This document shows, one piece after another, positions 24,979-35,709 of a stretch of 64,000 nucleotides of DNA. The notes beneath the pieces were generated by a model, which saw nothing but the letters and a program-made list of their open reading frames with translations, had not been told where the DNA came from and ran no database searches. The DNA is from Punica granatum. Taxonomy: Eukaryota; Streptophyta; Magnoliopsida; Myrtales; Lythraceae. How positions within the stretch are numbered: the first letter of the stretch is position 1; each line of letters begins with the position of its first letter. The translations under genes and the position numbers were made by a program. The DNA lies in contig NC_045128.1 of the NCBI RefSeq assembly GCF_007655135.1, positions 32,024,811 to 32,088,810 on the forward strand, written 5' to 3'.

Positions 24979-27900
24979 ATGGTGTTGAAGAAGAGCGTCC
25001 ATAACAGAGGAACGGCTGGTTTTCAGTTCCCAGTCATACCTCGTGCTCGGAGATCAGCTCGAGTATGTCTCTTACATGATTTATGTTAACATTCAATGTC
25101 TGCCCTTTTATATGTCCTGCTAATGCAGGAACTCTATGTAATTGGTCATTTCAGAGGAGGGGCCCGCGGGAGAAGATAATAGATGCTAATCAAATTTGTG
25201 CTATCGAACTGCTCGCCTCTTTGGCTGGAAAGTTATTGCAAGAGAGTGAAAGTTCTTCTGCTTCTAGCAATGCATCTGAGGACAATAACAATAACCTCGC
25301 CATAGGTAAAGGTGTTGTTAAACGTGAAAGTCAGGATGAAGATAAGCTGTTAAAAGCTGAGCCTTTTGTCCCAATAAGCGGTAAGGAGAGTGCATGCATA
25401 TCTGAACAGGCTTTCAAAATGGGTGATATCAGAGGAAGAGATGATGTGAAGCCAATAACATGCAAAAGCAAGAGTAATGGACAGCCTTGGGATTATAATC
25501 ATAGGAGAGAGTTGAAAGATGTTGAGCAGATGGAGAAGAAGGGGCACTTGTGTAACAGACAGAGTACAAAGAAATCAGAGCAATGTCGACTGAATTCTCT
25601 TGCACCGATGTCTTTGGACAGTAAAACCAGACTTGACACTAAATTAGGTTGTAGAGATGATGACGGAAACTTCCCCAATTACAGTAGACTTAGCAAAAAA
25701 TTTAAGACGTTTAGGCATCCTCAGAGCGTTGGAGACCGTAGAATAAGGAAGCTGCTGACCTTCAAGCACTGGAAAGCCTCTCCAAAGTGTAGGGACCAAG
25801 AGCCTGCTAAAATCTGTAAGTTGATTTCAGCTTAAGCTTTCTATTGCTTTGCCATACAAGAAATGGAACGATTAAAGGTACCATTTGCTACTGCTACTGG
25901 TATTTAGATGGGGGAAGACAGCCCTTTTACCGAAAGAGAAAAGTGTGCTTCAACCATGAAAGGAGTCATCGGGACTTGCTCTATAAGAGGAGGAAGTTAT
26001 TTGATAGAGGGTCTGTCGTAACTTCTGATGGATTCTACAGCAGTGAAAGTATGGCAAATTCACCTCGGAAAGGTATTAATGATGGCAAGAACGGCTTCTA
26101 TGAATTCTCTCTTTTCTCAGTCGACCTTCTGTAATTTTATGGTGAGTTGTTGGTTTTGAGTAATGGAGGTTCATTTGACACTGTTTTTCTTCGTGCAGCA
26201 AATGGGGTGTCAGCTTCGATTTTAGCTCGTCAAAATTCCTTTCATGCAGAGGATTCTCATGGTAATCAGATTGTTTTATGGCTCGCTTCAATTCCAATGA
26301 TTATCACATCTTTCTTTAAGATGATCGCATTCTTCTTATATTTATGTAATCAGTTAAGTTCAGCATCAAATCCTTCAAGATACCTGAGCTCCTCATTGAG
26401 GTCCCACAGACAGCCACTGTCGGTTCACTTAAGGTACTTGCCTTCTTTTTGACAGAATGATTATTCATGAAGTGCCTAGATATATTGCTTTTTATATTGA
26501 TCTCTTCAGTTTGTTGTTTATCCTTATCAGAGGACTGTTATGGAGGCAGTAACTGCTATTCTCGGAGGTGGGTTACGGGTTGGGGTCGTTCTTGAAGGAA
26601 AGAAAATTCGGGATGACAGCAGGACCCTAGTGCAGAGCGGTATCTCCTGTAAAGACAATATTGATACTCTGGGCTTCACATTGGAGCCCAATTCTATGCA
26701 GGTCCCGCAAATTGCAGCCCCAAAAGAAGACCCTCCTCTTCTGTCACCTCATGATGGCCCACTACTCCTGACTCGGTACTTATTAGTTTCTTCTCAGTCA
26801 TCAAGCCTCGCGAGGTCATCTCTCTACCTTCTTAAGACCTGCAAAACCTTACTCTAAAACTATCTTACAGGTCTCCTGGCGGTTCGGATGTAGATCCCGT
26901 CATTTCCAATGCCTTACTTGACCCGCCTCCTTTGATGAATCTCGGAAACAATGCAGAGAGCAACTCCGTGATTTCCGACGTTCTAATCGAGAAAACTGTA
27001 CCAGAGAGCCAAGCCCTTGTCCCAGTCCTGCCGGTTAGCCCCAGAGCACTGTCTGCTGTGCCGCTGAAACAGAAAGGCAGGTGCACTGACATGGCACAGC
27101 GCCGTATCAGGAGACCATTCTCTGTTTCTGAGGTTGAGGCATTGGTTCAGGCAGTTGAGGAACTAGGAACTGGGAGGTATACGTAATGTTCTTTAATTCC
27201 TTTTTGGAAATTATTCTCTAAAACTTCCTTTTCATCGATGCCTTTGGTTTCGGAACACTTGGAAAAAGTTTTCTGGTTTTCCGCTTCCATTTTCTTGGAA
27301 AAAAAAAGAAACTAAGGAAGAGGTGCATTTGGTTGTGCTTCGCAAGATGTTCTACAACCAGTAATCATGTAAAGTGCGACTGAGATGCGTTTGCTCTTTG
27401 CTTTCCTCATTATTAGACAAGGAAAAACGTATTAGAAAGCTGGAAACTTTCCCATCTTCGACAGAACCAAATGGGCTTTATCATTTGTTATCATGCAGAA
27501 AGTTTTCCTCAGTCGACCAAAGGAAGAAAGCTGTATTGACTGAAAATTTACAGTAAGATTTCTTTCGATGTGCAAAGGTTTCTTATTCAAGGATGTTATT
27601 TATTCCATAGGTGGCGTGATGTCAAATTGTATGCGTTCGAGAATGCAGGGTACCGAACTTATGTGGATTTGAAGGTAACTCGTCTCTGTCTTTTTCCTTT
27701 AAAACAAGCATGTTTCAGTTACAAGATTTTCATTTTTTACGTGTTTGTTTCTGCTTCTGATTACATCTCAGCATTCCCATACATCTAATTTTTGGAAAAA
27801 CCATAGTTAAAAACGAAGTTCGCATGTGTGAAACACTCATCTGAGTAAAGGGAATTCTTTCTGATGTTTCAATGTGGAGTTCTTTCAATAGAAAGTTTTC

Positions 27901-28159
27901 CTCGGATGGAAAACAGTTCTCCCCAAAACAATCTGAAGAAGAGAGAGAATCTCATATCGATTTTCTATCTTTCTGGTGTTCATTACAGGATAAATGGAAG
28001 ACACTAGTCCACACTGCAAGCATCTCGCCTCAGCAGAGACGGGGAGAGCCTGTCCCTCAAGGGCTCCTAGATAGGGTCCTCTCTGCCCACGCTTACTGGT
28101 CCCAGTGCCAACCCAAACAGGGCGGGAAGAGCCAACTTCTCAAGATCGAGAGCGCATGA
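24979..28159 (+). CDS. TRP: Telomere repeat-binding protein, TRP/TRFL family
   Basis: Nine coding exons (24979-25062, 25155-25815, 25908-26072, 26199-26261, 26354-26433, 26531-26775, 26871-27176, 27611-27674, 27989-28159) join in frame with GT-AG borders to 612 aa, typical of plant TRP1-like proteins. The N-terminus has the family's basic KKSVHNRG-type start. A basic RKRK/KRRK patch at about 255-290 fits a nuclear signal. A ubiquitin-like fold spans about 325-433. The C-terminal single Myb domain (about 510-590) carries the telobox segment VDLKDKWKTLVHTA (553-566), and the extension after it is the part needed for binding TTTAGGG repeats in plant homologues. The protein acts in the nucleus on double-stranded telomeric DNA. 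All exon phases match; no lesion is seen. Which of several plant paralogues it is cannot be decided by eye. Confidence 0.94.
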
Positions 28160-28982
28160 TGTAAAGAGCTGGAAAATAGAGGAAAGAGGTTCTGCTGTTC
28201 ATTCTCAAAAGAGAAAAAACTTGTACAAATTGTTCGATTTCTTGTAAAATTCTTGAACCTGACACGATTCTTTGCCCGGCTTCACCCAAAGAAGGAGAGG
28301 CTGCTGGCAATCTGTAAATGACCCTGTCGAATAAGTCATCTTGGCAGCCGAATCTATCTCTGATGATCCTCTGACTGATGCGATTTCTGTAATGTACATT
28401 ATGGATTTAACAAAGGGAATTAAGAACTTCCATTTGATTTCTTTGTTTATGTTCCTTCTCTCTTCTGATGATCTTCGTGCATCCCAGCCGCCGCCAGGGC
28501 CGCTGAAGCTGACACTCAACCGCACATCCTGCAGATGTTAGAATTCTCACCTCATTGCTGCAAAGTACGAACATTTAAAAAAATTTCTCTGGAGGTCAAA
28601 CATCATATGATAATCGTGGAAAGCGTGGCGGCTTTGATTATTAATGGTTCCTTTGACAATCATTTAGGACACATATTTCCCGTCCAAATCAACTTAGGAT
28701 ATGTTTGTTTCTTCTTTTTACTTTTCTCGTTTCATTTCATCATTATTGAGTCAAACTTCTCGGATCACCGCAATTGATAACTCTTATTTGGCATGGACCC
28801 TTCATTTTAGAACCCGGAGCTTTGAATTAGTTTGAATGTTTCAGTAATCAAAATGACAAAAAATATGACAGAAGTGGAGATTACGTAATAATCAATCCAA
28901 ATTTATGATAAAGTAGCTAGTTTGTTAAAATGTCAATCGATAAAAGTAAAAATTCATAAATAGTTTCAATTAACTTGATTTA
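28160..28982 (+). other. 3' flank of the TRP gene
   Basis: Likely 3' UTR over the first 100-300 bp. Frames on both strands (28205-28525 -, 28341-28541 +) overlap and show no family likeness. Nothing else is recognised. Confidence 0.4.
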
Positions 28983-29645
28983 TATATACTAGTTGAATGG
29001 CCCTTGTGATGCACGAGTTTTATTTTTAAATACTAAATCTACCAATATTTTAAAGTAATATTTTAACTTAATCATTTTGATCTTTCATATTTTTATTTTT
29101 TTTCATTATCCTATTGACTTTTATTTGTAAAAAACAAAAAAAGTCTTTGAAAATAATTATAAAAATGTCTAATACTTCAATCCCAATAAAATGTTTTTTG
29201 ATTTTTGTAATTTTTGTCTCATTAGATGGTAGTAATTTTTTAAGTAAGTTGATTCACAAACTTTTGAATTTTTATTCAGTAAAGTGTTGTATTTGGATAA
29301 AAAAAATTCATATAAGTTATAAACTTTTAAAATTATTATTATTATTCTTTAGATCACCAATACTAATTCTGATATTTTATTCTATTTCCATTATAATTAT
29401 AATATCTATATAACTTCTAAGTACAATAATTATTTATTATATATTTTTGAAATTGCATAATTAGTTATATATTATATATGTTTATCCATTTCATCGTCTC
29501 TATTAATTCACATCATTAAATGCACCACTTCTCCTTTACTTATGCATACTAACCTTTCTTGTCTGATGCACGGGTGTCTGATGGTGTTTATTTTGCTCAA
29601 ATTTGCGTCAAAATATTATCAAAATTAACAAATTCTAATTTAAAG
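28983..29645 (+). repeat. AT-rich interspersed repeat, copy 1 (inverted copy at 49.3 kb)
   Basis: It opens with TATATATACTAGTTGAATGG followed by GATGCACGAGTTTT. From about 29105 to 29645 it matches the reverse complement of about 49325-49840, with shared phrases such as ACTTCAATCCCAAT and CAAATTTGCGTCAAAATATT. This shows a dispersed family. No coding capacity is seen; the class (Helitron-like or MITE-like) is undetermined. Confidence 0.65.
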
Positions 29646-31206
29646 ATTTTATATTATGATAAAATCATATTTTGGAAACTCAAATAATGAATGAAATATA
29701 CAACCGTTAGAAAAATATAATTAATTATTTTATCAAGTGATTTCTTTTATGAATATTTGTATTTTCAATTTGCATCAAATATGTTTTCATAAGTAAACTG
29801 TATATTTTTATAAATCTCATATTAGTGATTTTCATGTTGTATAAAAATATGAAAATATTTTTAAATTTTTAAATCATAAAAATCAAAATATTAAATAAAC
29901 TGCACAATACTTCATCATTAGTATATTATATATACATATACTTAATTGCTGCAATTATAATATAACAGCATGCTTATTTGCAAATTTATCTAATTTTTCT
30001 TTTAATTATTATCATGGTAGAAAAGTTATAAGATCTTTTATTTGAAGCATTTTTCTTGAAAATAAAATTAAAATTGATTAATTAGTTGCACTGAAATATT
30101 TAATGCGTAATAGATGTACCAATTCTCTTTTACTATATGTATAATATAGATTTGCAGCAAATATATTAAATATAGCTGTATTACTTTTTAACTCTAAATA
30201 TTAATTAGATATAAGAAATGCATGGTATTTCGGTAGCACAAAAAATTGAATTGGTACAAAAATTATAGAACTTTTTATAAATCCATATTATAAATAAATA
30301 TACAATACTTCTTTGCTAATAACGAGTAAAAATAATCAAAAAAATAGTTTTTAACCATTTTATTATTTAATGCATTTTATGCAAGAATTTTACTTATTTT
30401 TCCTATAAATCATATTTTAACCATAAATCTTATTTAGACTTTTACATTTGTGACCTTATATAATATTAACATTTACTTTTCTAACCCTATTTTTTGCATG
30501 GGATATAACTTGATATATATACTAGTTTATTGGCCCTGTTCGTTGCCCACATTTTGTTAAGCAATTTTATTATAAAAATTTAGATATGAAAATGATAATT
30601 TTAATAAGCTTATAATTTATATCAAGATGTAAAATTTTGCTTTTTATATTATATAAACTTTAATGTGGTGAATTTAGGCTTGTGATAGAAGAATATATAT
30701 TAAATATACATATATATATAATTCTTAAGTAAGGAATTCATGTAATATATATGTCATTGAAATTATCAAGTTAATTTCTAGGAAAATTTATTAAAAATTG
30801 ATTAGTTTTAGATCAAATCAATAGTTTTATTCAATGAAAGAATAATACTCTTAGTCTTAGAGCCTATCAAAATTTGTAAATTTCATTATTTGCTTGTTCT
30901 TTGTAGTAACTGATATTTCATATATTAATTTTTATAAACTTTATTACTCTAAGATAAAATGACCCAATCACTTGAATAAAAAAATTACTTAATTGAGTTC
31001 TTATAAGTTTAGTTATAATTCTTAGAATTTTTAAATTGATTTTAAATTTATATAATTATAAATGATTCTTTGTTTTCTTAATAATGAATATATTTATCTA
31101 TGAATGAAAATGACATAAGAGATCGAAAATTGTAAATATGCTTTTCTTTATATATTATTATTTATATTTATATATTGTTATTGATTATAATATTAACAAT
31201 TATCTT
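29646..31206. other. Very AT-rich repeat-like DNA
   Basis: A second TATATATACTAGT-type opening occurs at about 30514, followed by GGCCCTGTTCGTTGCCCAC, resembling the start at 28983. This suggests a second, more diverged member of the same family. No gene is seen. Confidence 0.4.
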
Positions 31207-33000
31207 TTAATTTCTATATAGTACATTAATATATGAATTAGTAAGAAATTTACTATTTACCTCTGTTAGGATGTTGTTAACTATATATATGAAATGAAAT
31301 ACCCGGATATATAGTGCGAGCCAAGCCCAATAGAAAACGACATGACAGATTTGTCCTGTTGGACCAAAGACACATACATAATTGTCTCTGCGACGAGGCA
31401 ATCTCTCCACGTCAATGGATTCGTTCACACACCCATTGAAAATGGCAAATTAAATTAGGTTCATAATAAGTGAAACTTCCGTGGTTTATAGTAGCAAGCG
31501 ATCTCTTCTGGATAATCTATTATGCTGGCATTAGAATTATGTGAGACATTAGCTTCTGAAGCTAGTTGCTTGTGAAATATACAACACACGAAGCGAGGGC
31601 GGCGGGCGCACGTGGGACCTGCGATGTGCCTATCTCCAGCATTGCATGTAACTTGTCCCGTCATTTTATTTGGATATGATGGACATTTTGGAATGGAGAT
31701 GCTTCGTTATTTAAGAATCCTTTGTAATTTTTAAATTTGATCCAGTTATCTCAAGACTATCTAATTGTCAATATTTGTACAAATAATTAATTGTAGTAAT
31801 TTTATTATTTTTTCACCGTGATTGAGAATCATGATCATTTAAAAAGGATCAGAAAAAATTAAGAGGATGCTTTGTCTTGATCTATATTGAGTTGGGGAAA
31901 GCATGGTTGAGACTTTCATGTCTAAATTCATAATTTGGCAAGTTTATTAAGGACGGGCATTATTTTCTTTTTTCTCTTTTTTGGGTAACCCAATTATTCT
32001 TTTTTAGGCCCTAGCTTTTCTTTTTTAAAAAATTAATAATTATATATATATATATATAATACACCAATATTCTTTTTTCTAATTACCAAATACTATCATC
32101 TATCTATTCCTTTCTATGATAATAGCAACTAATTTCCTTCTTTTATAAGCATAAATTAATTAGTACGTCCTCGGATTGATGCTTAGCCATTGCGGCCGAA
32201 CGCTCCATCCTCATCCACTTATCAATCCATATCAATATTATTTGTTTTTGGATGATATCAGTCCCTTTCGTATGCAACAATCCAATTGGACCGATTCCAA
32301 CGGTAAAAAAGGTTCGCGAAATATGTCTTTCATTCCACATGGGATTTCTAATCCAAACACGCGCACGCGTGACGAACGAACGTCGTGTGCCAGATGGTAC
32401 CTGCGCAGCCACACTAAGTGCCATACCTATAGGTACATCCTCTATCACACTTGAGATCGAGAACAATATTTTATGCAAGAATAGAACAAACCTGGGTTGG
32501 TCCACTTTTCCTTTTCCTCGCATGATGTTGACCTTTTTGTATGGTTTGAAAAGTAGGAAGAAAGTTCAGCCAAAGGCAAGTTAAGAGACTTCTGATTTTA
32601 AAAACCAAAAGAAAAGAAAAAGAGAGAATTCTGATATAACGAAGTCAACACGCTTTTATTTAAAAATTAAAATATTTTATATTCAAGTCTTTGTAGGATT
32701 ATTTTTACCTTTTTATTTAACTTTTTATATTCTTATACAAGTTATGGGCTTCCTTGTAATTAATCATAAAGCAAGTTATATCAGAGAATATGCCTCTGTA
32801 TCGAGACACAACTAGATTACAAGGTATATGTATTAAGATTAATATTTTTTTACTTATCAAAAAAAAAAAAAAAAAGCCTATCACACGGGATCGAGGGTCC
32901 AGAGAATTTGGGTTAAGTAACTGAGTAGTATAAGTAGCATGTTACATTCACCGAAAAAACAAAGCATATATTAGTAAAAGAAAAAAAAATGCCGAAAGGA
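31207..33000. other. Intergenic DNA without a supported gene
   Basis: Frames on opposite strands at 32143-32584 are open for 90-126 codons but overlap each other and show no recognisable domain. A segment at about 32738-32795 matches the reverse complement of about 46208-46266, so part is dispersed repeat. A poly-A tract lies at about 32860-32876. Confidence 0.4.
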
Positions 33001-33249
33001 CTGGTAAATTTTTTTATATTTTGCTGAATATTTGTTATGTTTTTTTCTAAATTGTGCAAAACAGTCATCGTTGTCATCTCACACTCTGAACACTTTATTT
33101 CTCTACTTGGTCACTAAAATTTGGTTTTATATCTTATGGACAGCTATCATCTGCAGTGCCTACAGCTTGAATCTGGCAATAGAATACAAAGTGTTTGTGT
33201 GCCACTTTCGCCAATTTTTGAATGGCGATTTGATTTCTCTAACAGGATG

Positions 33250-34236
33250 GTCAAATTGGTGAGACTATATGAATTAACTTTTACAGCATGTAATTCCAAC
33301 AGCATGTACAGGTTCAACATATCCACCACACACCAACAGCTCAACCATATTCAAACAATTCCATTTGCCATCAATCATCCAACATATAACCAAGAAAGTT
33401 CCCAAAAAAATCGCTCTGATATTCATCACACAAATCGTACAGAGACATGCATTGGAGGGAATCGACAGAATACCTCTTTCGATTGGAAGCCGAGGGTGAA
33501 GGGAACACATCGTCGCAGTTGGAGAGGGACAGAAATGCTCGTAAGTCCTCTCTATGGGTGAGGAGATAGAAACCAAGACTCTAGCCGTTGGTCGGAGGTC
33601 CTCTCTGTAGGTGTGGAGACAGAAACTGAGACTCCAACCGTTGCTCGGAGGTCCTCTCTTGCAAATCCAAACATCGCCAATCACTCAAATGAGTGAAATT
33701 AAACAAGCAGCAATCACTCTTAGTTCAGAATGGGTGGAATTAAAGGAGATTTGAACCCTACCTGCTTTAGCTCAAGGGAGGTCCACGAGCTTCCGTCTCT
33801 CCTCCGACTTCCTATCGGTAGTGGAGTGGTGGAGATCGACACCACAACCCTTTTCCTCAATGAGTCGGACGAATCGACAGAGAAATCGGGAGGAATCGAA
33901 GACGTGATACCGCTTAATCTCGACAGAGAAAGCTCTGCTAAGGTTTCGTAAGCCTGCCGAAAGGAAATGTTGATTTTCAGTAGAATATATAGGTTGGCAT
34001 GGGTTTGTAATTAGTGAAATAAGATGAGGGTATTTTTGTCCTTTTCTTCTATTTCCGGATCCGGAAATGCCAATCCGGATTGAGGAGGGAGGTACCCGTA
34101 TTCCGCATCTAAACCGAATAAGTCTTTCGGGTTGGAATAGCTATTCCGCATTCCGTTAAATCAAACGACGGAACACCTATTCCGTACGGAATAGTTATTC
34201 TGTTCCTTGTGAAAACCTGTGAACCAAACGTAGCCT
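33250..34236. mobile_element. Right part of a putative non-autonomous DNA transposon
   Basis: The right end reads as multiple GGAATAG/CTATTCCG subterminal palindromes and closes with GAACCAAACGTAGCC at about 34221-34235, a terminus style common in plant hAT and Harbinger elements. The interior includes the tandem repeat at 33541-33665. The left end and target duplication were not found, so the extent and class are guesses. Confidence 0.35.
33541..33665. repeat. Tandem duplication of a ~62-bp unit
   Basis: Two adjacent units begin with GTCCTCTCT, contain GAGACAGAAAC-like and GCCGTTGGTCGGAG-like phrases, and are followed by the start of a third. Units differ at several positions. Confidence 0.75.
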
Positions 34237-34239
34237 CAA

Positions 34240-34470
34240 TCTTTCAAGGTTCAATTTGATATAAAAAATTTATTGAGATAGGATTTGATGTACATTTGAT
34301 CTCTCAAAGTTCAATTTGATGTACACTTAATCTCTCAATATTCAATTTGATATACACTTAATTTTTCAAGGTTCAATTTGATGTAAAAAAATTTTTGAGA
34401 TCAGATTTGATGTATAATTAATTTTTCAAGATTCAATTGATGTAAAAAATTTGTTGAGGTTAGATTTAAT
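34240..34470. repeat. Degenerate tandem array of ~35-bp AT-rich units
   Basis: At least six imperfect units share a CAAGGTTCAATTTGATGTA-like core. The phrase AATTGATGTA recurs in the subterminal arrays of the Mutator-like elements at 50 and 56 kb, so this may be a fragment of that family. Confidence 0.6.
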
Positions 34471-34471
34471 G

Positions 34472-34473
<2 letters not shown>

Positions 34474-34508
<35 letters not shown>
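34474..34508. repeat. (TA)n microsatellite
   Basis: A perfect TA run of about 35 bp. Confidence 0.95.
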
Positions 34509-34509
<1 letters not shown>

Positions 34510-34984
34510 GGTGGATCAATTTATCAATTTACTCATTTTCTTTATTTTTTCTTTATTTACCCCCTTTGACCAATTGATTGATTGATTATTCGTTGGCCGC
34601 CTTCTGGTCCATTTTTACCAATTATATAATCTATACATATATATATATAAGTAAAATTCACTATCACAACCATTCATAGGGTATAGTTAATATGATTATA
34701 ATTGTCAATTTGCTCCATCAATTAACAATTTTTGTAAACAAATTTTATACTATTTTAAAATTTGAAAGAAAAATACAAAAAGGAATCTATCTGTTTCTAT
34801 TATTGATATAAGCAATATTATTTTAATTATCAAATACATATATCGATACTTTGTATATATAGTACAATGCACTATTTAATGTATATAAGACCAAACTCTT
34901 TGAAACTAATATAGTCTAGAAAATTGTTACTCAAAAGGTGATAATAAATGCAGAAATCGATTTCTAGGTAGAATCCAATTCAAT

Positions 34985-35357
34985 AGGTAGATATATATTG
35001 CATATCACGAGACGCAATAATTTCATCTTATGACACAAAATTTCAAAAAAAATTCATGGTATAGTACGATATTAGTTTTCCGTCAATAACCTAAAAGAGA
35101 TTTGACGTGGCTAATGTTATTGGCCCACCCTTATTCATCATAGCCATATACGGTCACGTCAGATCTCCGTTGGTCATTGACAGAGAACTAATATCGTATT
35201 ATGCCATGAAAATTTTGTGCTATACAATGAAATAATTGCATCTCGTGCTATGCCGTAAAAAAATTTAAAAATATCATGCGATTTGGTAAAATTATAACGA
35301 TATATATTACATGGTAAAATTTTTAAAAATATCATGTTGTAGAACAAAAGTAACCCT
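34985..35357. mobile_element. Palindromic MITE, copy with one truncated arm
   Basis: The central part is an inverted repeat around the GGCCCACCCTTATTCATC loop, flanked by GACGTGGC and CACGTCAGATCTCCG arms, with long outer arms. The right end closes with TAACCCT at 35351. The left arm stops near 34995, short of the full arm seen in the copy at 44747-45217. Confidence 0.6.
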
Positions 35358-35360
35358 ATT

Positions 35361-35709
35361 ATAATATATATATATATATATATATTTATTTTTTTTCTCT
35401 TTATCCCCAACAATACGTTGGTTCTCAAAAGTTTGTGCTTTTAGTCCTGAGGCTGCTGAAAGATCTCTTGTTGAAACCAAACGAGGTAAGTTTTGATTTT
35501 CATTCAATTTTAGGAGATTATTGCCATCTGGGTCCTGAATCTTGATGATATAAGCAGGAGCTCTGTGCTTCTGTTATCTCTGTCGGGTTGTTCTTGTGAA
35601 GCACTGATTCATGAAGTTTCAGTCAGTCTTGGGGATTAAGATTGCTCTGTCAGGGTTTCAATTGCAAGGGTAAGGGTAAGGGGCTTAGAGCCTTTGAGAA
35701 ATCATCTCT
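35361..35709 (+). promoter_or_regulatory. GRAS core promoter region and leader
   Basis: A (TA)n run at about 35362-35384 is followed by a leader. A donor ACGAG-GTAAGT (gt at 35486) suggests a leader intron; the acceptor is ambiguous (TTTCAG near 35621 or GTCAG near 35652). Confidence 0.4.

Noticed and set aside
32143..32584. Frames of 92, 110 and 126 codons on both strands
   Set aside because: All overlap, none has a recognisable domain; likely a patch with few stop codons.
33121..33684. 146-codon plus and 136-codon minus frames
   Set aside because: Opposing frames over tandem repeats within a putative transposon; no family likeness.
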